From Fistulifera solaris (Eukaryota > Bacillariophyta > Bacillariophyceae > Naviculales > Stauroneidaceae), in NCBI GenBank assembly GCA_030295235.1, contig AP026123.1:2232001-2296000 (forward strand): a stretch of DNA of 64,000 nt, written 5' to 3'. The translations under genes and the position numbers were made by a program. The notes under the pieces were generated by a model. It did no database searches. It saw only the letters and a list, made by a program, of their open reading frames with translations, and was not told where the DNA came from. Within the stretch, counting starts at the first letter, position 1. Each line of letters starts with the position of its first letter. Shown here piece by piece: positions 42,616 through 54,918 of this stretch.

Positions 42616-43821
42616 ATGCCATTCGAAAAAAGCATGTCGGCTAAAAGCAAGTCGAAATCGGACGACGATATCGTTATCGTGGCTGCTTTGCGAACGCCCC
42701 TCATCCGTTCTCGCAAAGGCGCTTTCGCGGGCGTACCGGCATCGTCGCTCCTGCAGACTGTCCTCGAAGGAGCCTTGAAACAAACGGGAATCCCAGGCAC
42801 CGATATCGATGATATTTGCGTGGGTAATTGCTTGCTTCCAGCTGCTGGTTATGGATCACTGAGAATGGCCCAGATCGTTGCGGGCATCCCCGAAACAACT
42901 AGCCTACATACCGTGAATCGACAATGCTCTTCCGGTCTTCAGTCTATTTCGATTATTGCTAATGCTATTCGATCCGGACAAATAAAAATTGGGATCGGTG
43001 CGGGGCTCGAATCGATGAGTCAGAATCCCATGAACAAAATGGATATGGTTCCGGTCGACTGGGAAGTCATGCAGCAATCTCGAACGGCAATGGATTGCTT
43101 GATCCCGATGGGCATCACGAGCGATACCGTCGTAAAAACGTACGGGCTCGAGCGGCACGTGCTGGATGAATTCGCCGCCGAATCGCACCGAAAAGCTGCT
43201 GCCGCCCAAGCGGCTGGAAAATTTGATAGCGAAATAGTCCCCGTCATGACACCGAGCGGTGTCGTGGATCGAGACGATGGCATTCGATCGGGAACGACAG
43301 CTCAAGTTTTGTCGAAATTGAAGCCGGTCTTTACTCCCTCTGGGGCAACAACGGCTGGAAATAGCTCGCAGACTACGGATGGGGCTGCCGCTGTGATCTT
43401 AATGACGCGTGGCGAAGCCAAGAGACGCGGTATTCCCATACAAGGAGTGTGGCATGGATTTTGTACAGCGGGTGTGCCTCCAAGTATCATGGGAATCGGC
43501 CCCGCTGTTGCAATTCCCAAGGTATTAGAATATACTGGCTTGACTAAGGATGATATCGATGTGTACGAGATTAATGAGGCATTTGCGAGCCAAGCGAAAT
43601 GGTGTATCAACGAACTTGGTTTGGACGAAAATAAAGTCAATCCTCTGGGTGGAGCAATCGCTTTGGGTCACCCTCTTGGTTGCACTGGAGCTCGTCTGAT
43701 TGCTACTCTGCTGCCGGAATTACGGCGACGCAGAGGTAGGTTTGGCATCGCCAGTATGTGTGTCGGCACTGGAATGGGAGCGGCAGCTGTGGTTGAGGTC
43801 GAAGCACACTCCTCTTTGTAA
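42616..43821 (+). CDS. 3-ketoacyl-CoA thiolase (acetyl-CoA C-acyltransferase)
   Basis: A degradative thiolase that cleaves 3-ketoacyl-CoA in fatty-acid beta-oxidation. The nucleophilic Cys is in NRQCSSGLQS, the His in GGAIALGHPLGCTGARL, and the second Cys in CVGTGMGAA near the end. VYEINEAFASQAKW is the NEAF motif. Length 401, normal. The sequence is of the peroxisomal/plant type. The C-terminal SSL is only a weak PTS1-like tripeptide, and no clear N-terminal PTS2 was found, so location is uncertain. Single exon. Confidence 0.93.
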   Translation: MPFEKSMSAKSKSKSDDDIVIVAALRTPLIRSRKGAFAGVPASSLLQTVLEGALKQTGIPGTDIDDICVGNCLLPAAGYGSLRMAQIVAGIPETTSLHTVNRQCSSGLQSISIIANAIRSGQIKIGIGAGLESMSQNPMNKMDMVPVDWEVMQQSRTAMDCLIPMGITSDTVVKTYGLERHVLDEFAAESHRKAAAAQAAGKFDSEIVPVMTPSGVVDRDDGIRSGTTAQVLSKLKPVFTPSGATTAGNSSQTTDGAAAVILMTRGEAKRRGIPIQGVWHGFCTAGVPPSIMGIGPAVAIPKVLEYTGLTKDDIDVYEINEAFASQAKWCINELGLDENKVNPLGGAIALGHPLGCTGARLIATLLPELRRRRGRFGIASMCVGTGMGAAAVVEVEAHSSL

Positions 43822-44689
43822 AGCATTATCGCCATGAGCGTTTAATAAGTTAACTAAGGCGAATGTATGCTTGTCAAAGTAAACTTCTTAAAACGTGTCT
43901 CGTGCCCTTGAACGAAATGAGTCGCTTGCTAACGACCAGCAATTGTAACTCTATATTCTCTTAAGCTAAAATGGTGATTATCAATCTTTGATTATAGTTT
44001 TTCGGTCTTCGCCCACCAAAGCATAAAATACGTATTGTGAAGGAGAGCTTCATTGACACAAAGACAGAAACAAAGAGCTCATTCATCATTCCGTTCTTTT
44101 CCTGCATCATCAATCTGCCGTACTTCAATGATCCATAAGGAAGAACCACAAAAATCATTAGGTTTAAGGATTATCTTCACTTGAAAATTTATAGTGACTA
44201 GCCCGTGATTCATTCTATTGCATAAAATGTAGGGGGTGCTGTGAACTTATGTCAACGTGCTTGAATCTTGGTTTCACAACAATTGCCTTGAAGCCCAACG
44301 AGATTTCGGTACTACAAAATGACTTTAGCCTTCTCCACTCAGCAAACGCCTGTACTTTCAGGCGTATAGTTAAACTCTTTCCTGTGCGTCGCACGCATCC
44401 ATAAAGTCCTGATGGGCTTGGTCATAAAGTCATCTGACTACTTTATACGCTATATCCATCCTGTCTGGGCTTTTTCCAGCGCCTCAATAAATGGAATGAA
44501 TCTTGGTCTTGAATGACACGGGGGCCACACAGAATGCTACACCACGACGAGCCCCGCAAAGTTCTTCATTTCCTTTCATCGACACCGAACTGAATTGAAT
44601 CGTCATTCATTCATTCCTTGCTCTATTTCTAGTTCATTTCTCGAATAAAAGGGGAATTATTACATCGCAATCACAAAAGTTCACAATCA
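43822..44689. other. Intergenic, nothing recognised
   Basis: Upstream region of the first cyclase-phosphodiesterase gene. No shared block with the upstream regions of the other two copies was seen. Confidence 0.4.
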
Positions 44690-47600
44690 ATGTCAAAAGA
44701 CGACGACGAGCATTCCTGGAGCGTCGACGGCGGCGACTCGTCCGAAGGGGATGATCGCCCCTACGGCATGGACTCCATCGAACAAGAGAAGGCCGAAGAA
44801 GCTGCGGTCGCGGAATTGACGCGTCGGGAGACAAGAGGAGTGCAGATGTGGAGAATTTTTACCTTACTTTCCTTAATTGCTGTCTCGGTGGCGGTTTCGA
44901 CGATTACCTTTCGTCTATTGCGCGATCAGGAAAAGGATGAATTCGAAGACAGCGTAAGTGTGAATCGAGCTGTTAAAGAGCCTCTGTCGTCCTTTTAAGA
45001 CACATCAATTCCTCACTATCGTTTTGCAGTACAAATTCTTTACAGCAGCTATTCAGAATGCGGCAAACGTTCACGTACGCAACGTCTTCGGGACGAGCAA
45101 GATGACGGCGGGGCAGATTACGAAAGCGGCTCTCGAGACGGGTCAAACCTTTCCTTTCGTTACGGTAGATCATTTTGAAATTCTTGGTCGACAATTCATT
45201 CACACGTTGCAGGTGGAGCAAATTACGTGGAGTCCCCTCATTGATGTTGAAGAGTACGCGGCCTGGACGAACTACTCGACAGAGAACATTGGGTGGTTGA
45301 ATCAGTCAGTTGAACTCAACCTTGCCGGATCGGAAAACGATCACACGATAGAAGATTACAACTTTTCCGACACAAACTACGAGATCACAGCAGCCGGTGG
45401 GGATCTCAGCAGCGGACCGTGGTCGCCGATCTGGCAAACCTCGCCTCCGCCGTTCAACTCCGAACTCATCAACTTTGACATGTATTCCCTTCCCGTGACA
45501 TTTGTCGAGCAAAGTGCCATGGACAAGCTCCGTAGGGGTGTCATGTCGGAGACGGGTAATCTGGAGCAAGCTGCAGTGGAAGTGACTTTCGAATCTGTCA
45601 AAGATGTGTCGACAGAGCATGACGAGGAGGAGCACGCTGCGGAGGAGGATGAGCATGCCGATGAAGATACGGATGGACGTGATCATGGCGACAGTCATGA
45701 ACATCAGATCGCTCATCCCCACTCTCTTATTTCCGAACCGGTCTTTGCAAGCTTGTTCGTGGAGGATACGACCGAGATAGTCGGCTACGTATACATTTAC
45801 TTCACCTGGGATCATTACATGATGAATTTACTTCCGGAAGGTGTCTCTGGAATCACTGTAGTTCTGAAGAACAGTTGTGGTCAATCATTCAGCTACGCTC
45901 TAGATGGAAAATCGGTAGGTCACCGAGTCGGGATACTCTTTTTCGAGAGCTGGGATGCCTTTCTTTCTAATCGATTACTCACCCAATCGTTTCCCTGCCT
46001 CTCTCTTTTTGTAAGGCCACCTACTTGGGAGCTGGCGACATGCATGATACCCGTTATAATCACATGGAGACCATTATTCCTTTCTTCAGTGTCAAGGATG
46101 CAAGCGAAGAGGAAGCCTTGAAAAACACTCCAGGACACTGTTTATATTACCTCCACATATACCCGACGAAAGAGTACGAAGATCGCTACGACACCACGAA
46201 TCCAATCAAGGCCACCACGGTGCTTGTGTTTGCGTTCGCTTTCATGATTACGGCGTTTTTAATGTACGACTGTTTCGTCGTTCGAAGAAACAGGAAACTT
46301 TTGAACGCGATGACCCGAACCAACGCAATTGTATCATCCTTGTTTCCCTCTAATGTTCGTGATCGCATTTTGCCGACGCCAAAGAAGACAGAGAGGAGAA
46401 GAAGGCCCTCAATGGAAAGAGTCGGCTGAAGACGTTCCTATCTGGCAACGACGACGACGATCTGGATGACGATGTGGATGAAGACGATAAGTACATGTAC
46501 AAAACCAAGCCCATCGCTGATCTTTTCCCCGAAACCACAGTTCTTTTTGCGGGTAAGTCTATGCTGTGACGGAACGCAACAGTCCTATCAATCGAATCGC
46601 TAACGCCGCGTGTCTCGAACTCTTTGATTCTCAGATTTGGCAGGGTTCACTGCTTGGAGTTCCATGCGTGAGCCAACACAGGTATTTATCTTATTGGAGA
46701 CCATTTACAAGGCCATGGACGACATTGCCAAAGCCCGCCGTGTTTTCAAGGTCGAGACCGTTGGTGATTGCTATGTTGCGGTAACCGGTCTACCTGACCC
46801 TCGAAAGGATCACGCGGTTGCTATGTGTCGTTTTGCGTTGGACTGCGTCCAAAAGATGAACGTCTTGACGAAGAAGCTGGAAGTGATCCTTGGCCCAGAT
46901 ACAACAGATCTCCAGATGCGAGTCGGTTTGCACAGCGGTCCAGTGACGGCTGGTGTTTTGCGCGGTGAGCGTTCACGTTTCCAGCTGTTCGGCGATACAA
47001 TGAACACAGCAAGTCGAATGGAGTCGAATGGGCTTCCAGGAAAGATTCATATGTCCCAGGAAACAGCAGAACTTTTGGTCGCGGCCGGCAAAGAACACTG
47101 GGTGATTCCACGCGAAGAGAAAGTTGTCGCGAAAGGTAAAGGCGAGCTGCAAACGTATTGGCTGGTTACTACCAAAGCGTCGAACAATACTCGGAGCGAG
47201 ACGGCCTCAAGCGAGACTTCTGGCGAGCACAGTGAAAGTCTTGTTCCGGAGGCGGTCTTTGACACGGCAGCTCCGGTAATGGACGAAAAGACAGATCGTT
47301 TAGTGCAATGGAACGTAGAGGTCCTCGCGACTCTTTTGAAAAAAGTGGTGACCAGGCGCCAGGACATGATACATACCCAGGAATCGGCACGCTGACGTAA
47401 CATTTTCCAAAACGACAACAACACCGCTGGATGAAGTCCAAGAAATTATCCGATTGCCGGTGTTCAAGCGGGGTACTGGTGCAGACATTAAAGACGTGGA
47501 TCTAGGAGATGCAGTATTAGAGCAGCTGAGAGAGTATGTGTCCGCAGTTGCATCCATGTATCGCAACAACCCTTTCCACAATTTCGAACACGCGTCGCAC

Positions 47601-48443
47601 GTGACCATGTCCGTGGTCAAACTTCTTTCTCGTATCGTGGCACCCGACGTCGACGCGGTCAACAGCGATTTGGAATCTACATTGCATGATTACACATACG
47701 GCATCACCTCGGACCCGCTCACGCAGTTTGCTTGTGTGCTTTCGGCGTTGATCCACGATGTCGACCATCCTGGTGTACCGAACACGCAGCTGGTCATTGA
47801 AAATCCCCAGCTTGCCAAGTTTTACAAGGACAAGAGCGTGGCTGAGCAAAACTCGGTCGATTTGTCCTGGGATTTACTTCAAGACAGTACGTTTAACGAC
47901 TTGAGGCTGGCGATATGTCCTACGGAGCATGATCGAATCAGATTCCGTCAGCTTGTGGTCAATTCAGTCATGGCAACTGATATCATGGACAAAGACTTGA
48001 AAGCACTTCGAAATAAACGCTGGGAAAGAGCGTTTGCGGGGGACAATGCCGAAGAATCAGCAAAGGACGCCGTCGATCGTAAGGCTACGATTGTAATTGA
48101 GCACTTGATCCAGGCGTCTGACGTCGCGCACACGATGCAGCATTGGCATATCTACAGGAAGTGGAACCAGAGACTGTTTGAAGAGCTTTACAGTGCCTAC
48201 ATTCAAGGTCGGTCCGCAAGCGACCCTTCCGACAACTGGTATAAGGGAGAAATTGGGTTCTTTGACTTTTACATCATCCCCTTGGCGAAGAAGTTGCGTG
48301 AATGCGGTGTGTTTGGTGTTTCAAGTGATGAGTACTTGAATTACGCAGAGAAGAATAGACAGGAATGGGAAGCCAGAGGGATGGAAGTCGTCGCCGGTAT
48401 GGTGGAAGCAGCGCACAAGAAATACGGCACTAAGGTGAAATAG
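44690..48443 (+). CDS. Receptor-type nucleotidyl cyclase-phosphodiesterase, copy 1 (four exons, two frameshifts)
   Basis: A bifunctional membrane protein. Exons are 44690-44953, 45030-45914, 46016-46552 and 46635-48443, all GT-AG. Order: acidic cytosolic N-terminus, membrane helix (MWRIFTLLSLIAVSVAVST), extracytosolic domain, second helix (TVLVFAFAFMITAFLMYD), class III cyclase (DLAGFTAWSSM, KVETVGDCYVAV, FGDTMNTASRMES) and PDEase I (HNFEHASHV, IHDVDHPGVPNTQ). Exon 2 is 39 codons longer than in copy 2 because of an acidic, His-rich stretch (45615-45720). One T is missing at 46368-46371 and one base is extra near 47391-47394, judged against copy 2. Both breaks are probably assembly errors. Confidence 0.9.
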
Positions 48444-48815
48444 ATGGGTAGAGTTTAGGATGATTGTGTTAGTGCCCATTGTCAACTTAAATTGCTCAAT
48501 AAATCAAACGGCTTCATTACTTAAAACCTTTTGTGTGCGTTTTAATTTCAGGCTACGGGGTCCGACTAAGGCAATGAATGCGACCGCTGAGTGTTTTGTC
48601 TTGAATTGTGATGAAAACGACGAGCCCCGAGACGTTGGAAAGGAACCGGGACAGCTGTTCCTTGGAAGACCATAGAATGTCGCTCTCATCATAAATCCCA
48701 ATCAACAATCAACAACTGACAAATAAGCAAATAAGACAACAAATAATGAATGACCGAAGGTGAGGCCTCAGGCCTCAGCCTCAGGCCTCAGCTTCAGAGG
48801 CTTCCTTACTCCTTA
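48444..48815. other. Spacer between cyclase copies 1 and 2
   Basis: 3' region of copy 1. It ends in short tandem GCCTCAG repeats (about 48762-48803), just before the MITE. Nothing else recognised. Confidence 0.4.
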
Positions 48816-49272
48816 AAAGTCAAAAATGTCTTTCGCACCTTGGCATGACTTTCGCACCTTCAGTACCAAATAAATCATAAAATCTACAAAAATAGCGATA
48901 TAACATTTCTAACGGAACATATCGATTGCTTTTATTTAGAGCTTTCCAAAACACCACGATTTGTTATTAACAGACAAAAGCTCGTTGAGTTATTCAACGA
49001 AAACTTGAGGAACCGGAAAAAGTGGGGTAAATTTTTTCACGTAGAAAAATGTACCGTGACCTACAGCACGACTTTCGCACCTTCGACCTCTTTTTGAAAT
49101 GTAAATATCAGCCCGAAAACGATAGATATTAAGATATTAAACATTTTAATATGCTTTTTAAACGTTTATGCTGTATTTTATAAAAAACAACAAGCGAAAA
49201 GTATAATTTTTGATTGTTTTATGACCTTTCAAAAAATAGGGTAAATGAAGGTGCGAAAGACATTTTGACTTG
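48816..49272. mobile_element. MITE, copy B
   Basis: 457 bp, nearly identical to 10690-11154, with a small internal deletion (about 8 bp) and a C-to-A change at the first base of the left end. TA flanks it (48814-48815 and 49273-49274). Non-coding. It lies in the upstream region of cyclase copy 2. Confidence 0.85.
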
Positions 49273-49968
49273 TACTTGGGACTTGGGACGTGGGAATTGG
49301 GACACGGGACACTGGGCACTGGGCACTGGGCGCAGGGCGCATACTACAGTACTGGAGTACTGTACAAGTATCTTCTGACTTCTCTATTATTTCATTATTT
49401 CTGGTTTTTGGCTTTAACAAATATTTTTTCCTCTTTCATGTTTCATGTTTCATTGGTCCCTTCTCGGTTCTCGGTAGTTCTCGGCTTTCTGCTTCCGGCC
49501 CAAGCCCAATCGTGCTCAGTGGTCAGTGGTCAGTAGCGTAACCAGTAGTGCAGTTGCAAACCAGCAACCAACAACCAACGCAAACATGAAACACTATACG
49601 GAGTAGACAATAAAGAGACAGAAGACAGAAGACAGAAGAAAGTATGACCCGACACCCGACACCGACCACTTGTGTTTTGTGTTTTTGCATATTGCAACAG
49701 TACGAAAGTCCTTTTGCCAGTCGCGAGTTTGCCAGATGCTTTTCCGAATTCCCGTAAATGCCTGTACTACGTATACGTATTTGGATCTCGCAGGGGCGAA
49801 AGTGGCCCAATAATGCAAGAAATTTCACCAATAATGACCATCAACCGAACACCGGACAAATTCGTTCTTCTCCTCGCTTTCGCAGAGATCGGAGTCCACC
49901 GTGTCCATTTACAAACTGATTGCAACAAGCACATCCCCGTGAACCAACGTCAGCGCATAATTATCATC
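49273..49968. other. Upstream region of cyclase copy 2 with simple repeats
   Basis: Contains a GGGAC/GGGCACT minisatellite-like run (about 49277-49340). ACGTCA, a CRE-like hexamer, occurs at 49947-49952, 17 bases before the start codon of copy 2. The function of either is unknown. Confidence 0.4.
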
Positions 49969-52900
49969 ATGATGAACGACGACAACGATCACTCGTGGAG
50001 CGTCGATGGCGGCGAATCGTCGGACGGTGATAATCATCGTCCCTATGGCATGGACTCCATCGAGCAAGAAAAGGCGGAAGAAGCCGCCGTCGCAGAAATC
50101 ACAAAACGCGAGACCAGAGGAGTGCAAATGTGGAGAGTGTTCACCATATTTACGTTGGTTGCCGTTTCGGTGGCGGTCTCGACGATCACTTTTCGCCTTT
50201 TACAGAATAAAGACGTTGACGAATTCGAAGATAGCGTAAGTGTTGATATCCATTTCACACCTCATTTGGCCACAACGCGGTCGCTAACTCTTTGATTGCA
50301 GTACGCATTCTTTGCAGCTGCCATCCAGAACGCTATCGAAACCCACATTGAAGACGTGTTCAGTGCAGGCGAACTGGTTTCAGTGCAGGTCACCAAAGCT
50401 GCGATGGAGAAAAATGAGAGTTTTCCATTCGTTTCGGTTGATTTATATGAAATAATCGGCAGCCAAGCTAGGAAGATGTCAGGTGTTGATCAAATTATCT
50501 GGGGCCCAGTGGTTGATGCCGACCAATACGACGCATGGACTATTTATTCAGCTGAAAATATTGGCTGGTACAAAGCATCGGTAGAACTTTACATGGCCGA
50601 GCCGGAAGAAGACGAAGAAGACGATCGTAGATTAGAAGAGTACGACTTTTCAGACACCAACTACGAAATCTCGAGTCCGGCAGAAGGCCAAGACGTCGGC
50701 CCCGGTCCGTGGGCACCAATCTGGCAAGTCTCTCCTCCTCCGCCTTCCTCTTCCGCTATCAATCTTGATATGTATGCATATGGAACCAAGGCATTGGATG
50801 ATGCAGTCGACGCATTCCGAATGGGATTGATGACACAAGTCATTGATGCGGAAAGTGAGAATAAAGATTCTCCACGCAGTGTCGTAGTTGAGCCGGTCTT
50901 CGAGCATTTGCTCGACGATGAAACAGCCCCTATCGTTGGCCACATCTATAGTTTGTTTACTTGGGAAACGTACTTTTCCAGTTTGCTCCCTGAGGGTGTC
51001 AATGGATTTCTTGCTGTATTAAAAAATAGCTGCGGACAATCGTTTACTTATGCTTTGAATGGGAAATCGGTACGTCATTGTGAACAAATTTACAAAGCCA
51101 ATAGCGAACGTGTCAATATGCTTATTGGCTCTCATCTTCCGTTAATTTCAGGTCGAATTTATGGGTGTTGGCGATATGCACGATACCAATTATGATCACA
51201 TGGAAACGGTCATTCCCTTTCACGATGATGAAGCAAGTGACCAAGAAGAGCTGACCGGTGTTGCTGGCCATTGTCTTTACTATGTAAGCATCTACCCAAC
51301 CAAGGACTTCGCACAAAAATACAACTCCTCGGACCCAGTGCAAGCGACAACGACGCTCGTATTTGCCTTTGCATTCATGATAACCGCGTTCCTCATGTTC
51401 GACTGCTTTGTCGTCCGAAGAAACCGCAAACTGTTGATTGCTATGACACGAACAAACGCGATTGTTTCAAACTTGTTTCCCTCCACCGTACGCGACCGCA
51501 TCTTTGCGCAAGCTAAACACGAGAACGATGAAAAGAAGGGACTCAACGGAAAGAGTCGACTGAAGACGTTTTTGTCGGACGGAAATGACGGAAACGACGA
51601 AATGGATGAAAATGATCATTTCTTGTACAAGACAAAGCCCATCGCTGATCTCTTTCCAGAGACCACAATTCTATTTGCCGGTACGTAGTGATGCACTTGC
51701 AATTAAGTACAACGACATTCGAATCGCTAACATTGTTTTCAAACTTACAAAATTTCAGATTTGGCAGGGTTCACAGCTTGGAGTTCCATGAGAGAACCGA
51801 CGCAAGTGTTCATTCTGTTGGAAACCATCTACAAGGCAATGGATGATATTGCCAAAGCTCGTCGAGTTTTCAAGGTCGAAACTGTGGGTGATTGTTATGT
51901 TGCAGTCACCGGTCTACCTGACCCCCGAAAGGATCACGCCGTCGCAATGTGCCGCTTCGCGTCAGATTGCGTGCAAAAGATGGATGCATTGACAAGGAAA
52001 CTAGAAGTCATCCTTGGTCCTGATACGACCGATCTCCAGATGCGTGTTGGTTTGCACAGCGGTCCAGTGACGGCTGGTGTCCTTCGTGGCGAGCGCTCGC
52101 GGTTCCAGCTGTTCGGTGACACGATGAACACTGCCAGTAGGATGGAATCGAATGGGCTTCCAGGAAAGATTCATATTTCACAAGAGACTGCCAGACTTTT
52201 AATCGCCGCGGGCAAGGAACACTGGGTGGTTCCACGCGAAGAGAAAGTTGTGGCCAAAGGCAAGGGTGAGCTCCAAACCTACTGGCTGGTTACCACCAAA
52301 GCATCAAACCATGCCCAAAGTGACACAGCGTCGAGCGAGACTGAAACTTCCGGTGAAGTGGGCGGAACTATGCTTCATAATACAACATGTGAAATGCCGA
52401 CTCCCTTGATGGATGAGAAAACAGAACGCCTCGTCAAGTGGAATGTGGAAGTCCTTGCAGCCCTTCTAAAGAAAGTGATTTCCCACCGGAGCGATCTTGT
52501 AGATACCCAGGAATCAACTCAGAAGACAAGTTTCAGCAAGTTGACAACAACACCGTTGGATGAAGTGCAAGAGATCATCCGCATGCCGGTATTTAAAGGG
52601 TGCTCCGTTGCGGAGATAAAAGAGGAAGATCTCGGTAGTGCCGTCGTAGAGCAGCTTCAAGAGTATGTGTCTGCAATAGCGTCCATGTATCAGAACAACC
52701 CGTTCCACAATTTCGAGCACGCGTCACACGTCACCATGTCCGTCGTCAAACTTCTATCACGTATCGTGGCACCCGATGTCGACGCGGTCAACAGTGATTT
52801 GGATTCTACATTGCACGATTACACGTACGGCATCACATCGGACCCGCTCACGCAGTTTGCATGCGTGTTTTCGGCTCTGATACATGATGTCGACCATCCC

Positions 52901-53572
52901 GGCGTCCCGAACACACAGCTGGTCGCTGAGAATCCCCAATTGGCCAGATTCTACAAGGAGAAGAGTGTTGCTGAGCAGAACTCGGTCGACTTGTCGTGGG
53001 AGTTGCTCCAAGACAATAACTTCAAGGACTTGAGGCTTGCCATTTGTCCGACAGAGCATGATCGTGTCAGATTCCGTCAGCTTGTGGTCAATTCCGTCAT
53101 GGCCACTGACATCATGGACAAGGACTTGAAAAATCTCCGGAATATGCGCTGGGACAAAGCCTTTGCCGCACAAAACGCAGAAGAGTCGATGAAGGACGCG
53201 GTCGATCGCAAGGCAACCATAGTGATCGAGCACTTGATCCAGGCGTCTGATGTCGCGCACACGATGCAACACTGGCATATTTACACAAAATGGAACCAGC
53301 GGTTGTTCGAAGAAATGTATAGCGCCTACATTCAAGGCCGCTCCGCGACCGATCCCTCGGAGAACTGGTACAAAGGAGAGATTGGGTTTTTCGACTTTTA
53401 TATCATTCCCTTGGCTAAGAAGCTGCGTGAATGCGGTGTTTTCGGTGTTTCCAGCGATGAATATTTGAATTATGCCGAAAAGAACCGTCACGAATGGGAA
53501 GCGAGAGGTATAGAAGTCGTCGCCAACATGGTAGTAGCGGTGCATAAAAAATTTGGAACGAAGTCGCGTTAA
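49969..53572 (+). CDS. Receptor-type nucleotidyl cyclase-phosphodiesterase, copy 2 (four exons, intact)
   Basis: The intact reference copy, 1125 residues. Exons are 49969-50235, 50302-51069, 51152-51680 and 51759-53572; introns are 66-82 bp. Membrane helices lie at about 56-76 and 410-432, with a roughly 330-residue extracytosolic domain between. The cyclase (about 505-690) has the metal Asp in DLAGFT and GDCY, the guanine-type Glu in KVETVGD (E563), Gln in RFQLFGD (Q639) where GCs have Cys and ACs Asp, and the catalytic Asn/Arg in NTASR (646, 650). The PDE domain (about 828-1098) has HNFEH and the metal motif HDVDHPGVPN (898-907). The product may be cGMP or cAMP; the residues do not settle it. 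Confidence 0.93.
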
Positions 53573-54617
53573 ATCTGCACAGGGAGATGGAAGAAGAGAC
53601 GAGGATGATGTATATTAGTGAAACATGTCGAAAATTAAGCGTTTACGTAAAGGCTCAGTACAAGTAAACAAACAATCTTGCGAAGCTCGACAATGACTTT
53701 GAAGCAATCACTTACCTAGGTTCATCTATTATTGCTGTAATAAAATAAATCATCGTCTGGTAAATGATTACGACGTGATTGCGGTAATCGATGGGAAGAG
53801 ATCTTAGCAAGAGTCGCCATTTCCTGATTCTTTTTCCCTGGCCGCTGGACTGGCCAAAAAAAGAACCATAGGAGAGGACGAGCATCATCATCGAAGACCG
53901 CACGAGCTATGACGATAAACTTTCTTCATCACAACATTTTCCACGTGAAATCAAGACGAGAGCCAAGCTAAAAACCCCGAAGTAGATTTGACAAAGAATC
54001 CGGTTCTTGGAGTAGTCCTTCCACATACTGTACCAGGTAGAATGTAGCAAATCATTCATCGTTAAACTTCAGTTCGATCGGTCTTGCCAGAATTACATAG
54101 AGCGGCTGCTGCTTACCTTTGCTATTTTGCAAGCAACGAATCCCACGATTGCATGCCATCACTTGAAGTGACTCTCATGTCATCCCTTCCGTCGCTCCCT
54201 TTCGTCGCTCGTCAGTGTCCTGTGACGGCCGTTCGACGAAGAATATCCATTGCATTCAAGCAGCTACAAGGAGGAAATTTCCAGCACACAGCTTGATGCA
54301 CCAAATACTGCATACGACGCTTTTCCTTTCTAGTGAAATGATTACAACAAACAATCATGGCAAATGACAATAAACAGTCTTCATTAGTCTAGGGACAGGG
54401 AGGATGAGCGAGAAGAGTTAGTTAGTTGTTACAACAATGACACAATCCTAAATATTTATTCCTAATTTCCTAAAGTCCGAATGAATTTTCTCATTCGACT
54501 GAATTTTCCACTGTTTTTTCTCTTTTGTCACAAATATTCCGATTCCAATTTCGTATGTGGCGTTGTGGGTTGTGGCGTACGGTACCTGGTACTGGTACTA
54601 TACTGGTACTGGTACTA
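53573..54617. other. Spacer left of the 3.3-kb transposon
   Basis: 3' region of cyclase copy 2 plus about 1 kb with no recognisable gene. A GGTAC/TACTGG microsatellite (about 54579-54616) abuts the transposon end. Confidence 0.4.
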
Positions 54618-54918
54618 AACCGGGCAGATAGCCCCATCCCTTACGTCATCATCATGTCGCTGTGACATGGTCACGGGACTCATCAACATTCCACGTGGAA
54701 CTATATCGCTCTCCAAAACTGTGCTATGCTCAATTTGGAATGAAGCCCGGCACGCTCGCTTTGGCCGTTTATTTTTTGAAACTTTCATCTTGGTGGCTCG
54801 GCCGGCTTTCGCTTTCTCTTCGCACCACCCTATTCATTCCTTTCTTCCTGACAATGTGCTATTGAGGCTTGCTGCATTTATTATATCAATAGTTCTTCTT
54901 CTCATTGACAATGACATC

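Noticed and set aside
49947-49952. CRE-like ACGTCA upstream of cyclase copy 2 as autoregulation
   Set aside because: A six-base match is expected by chance, and copies 1 and 3 lack it in the same place.
44813-53545. Leftward ORFs up to 262 codons over the cyclase genes
   Set aside because: They mirror the conserved forward coding frames and recur at the same places in all three copies.
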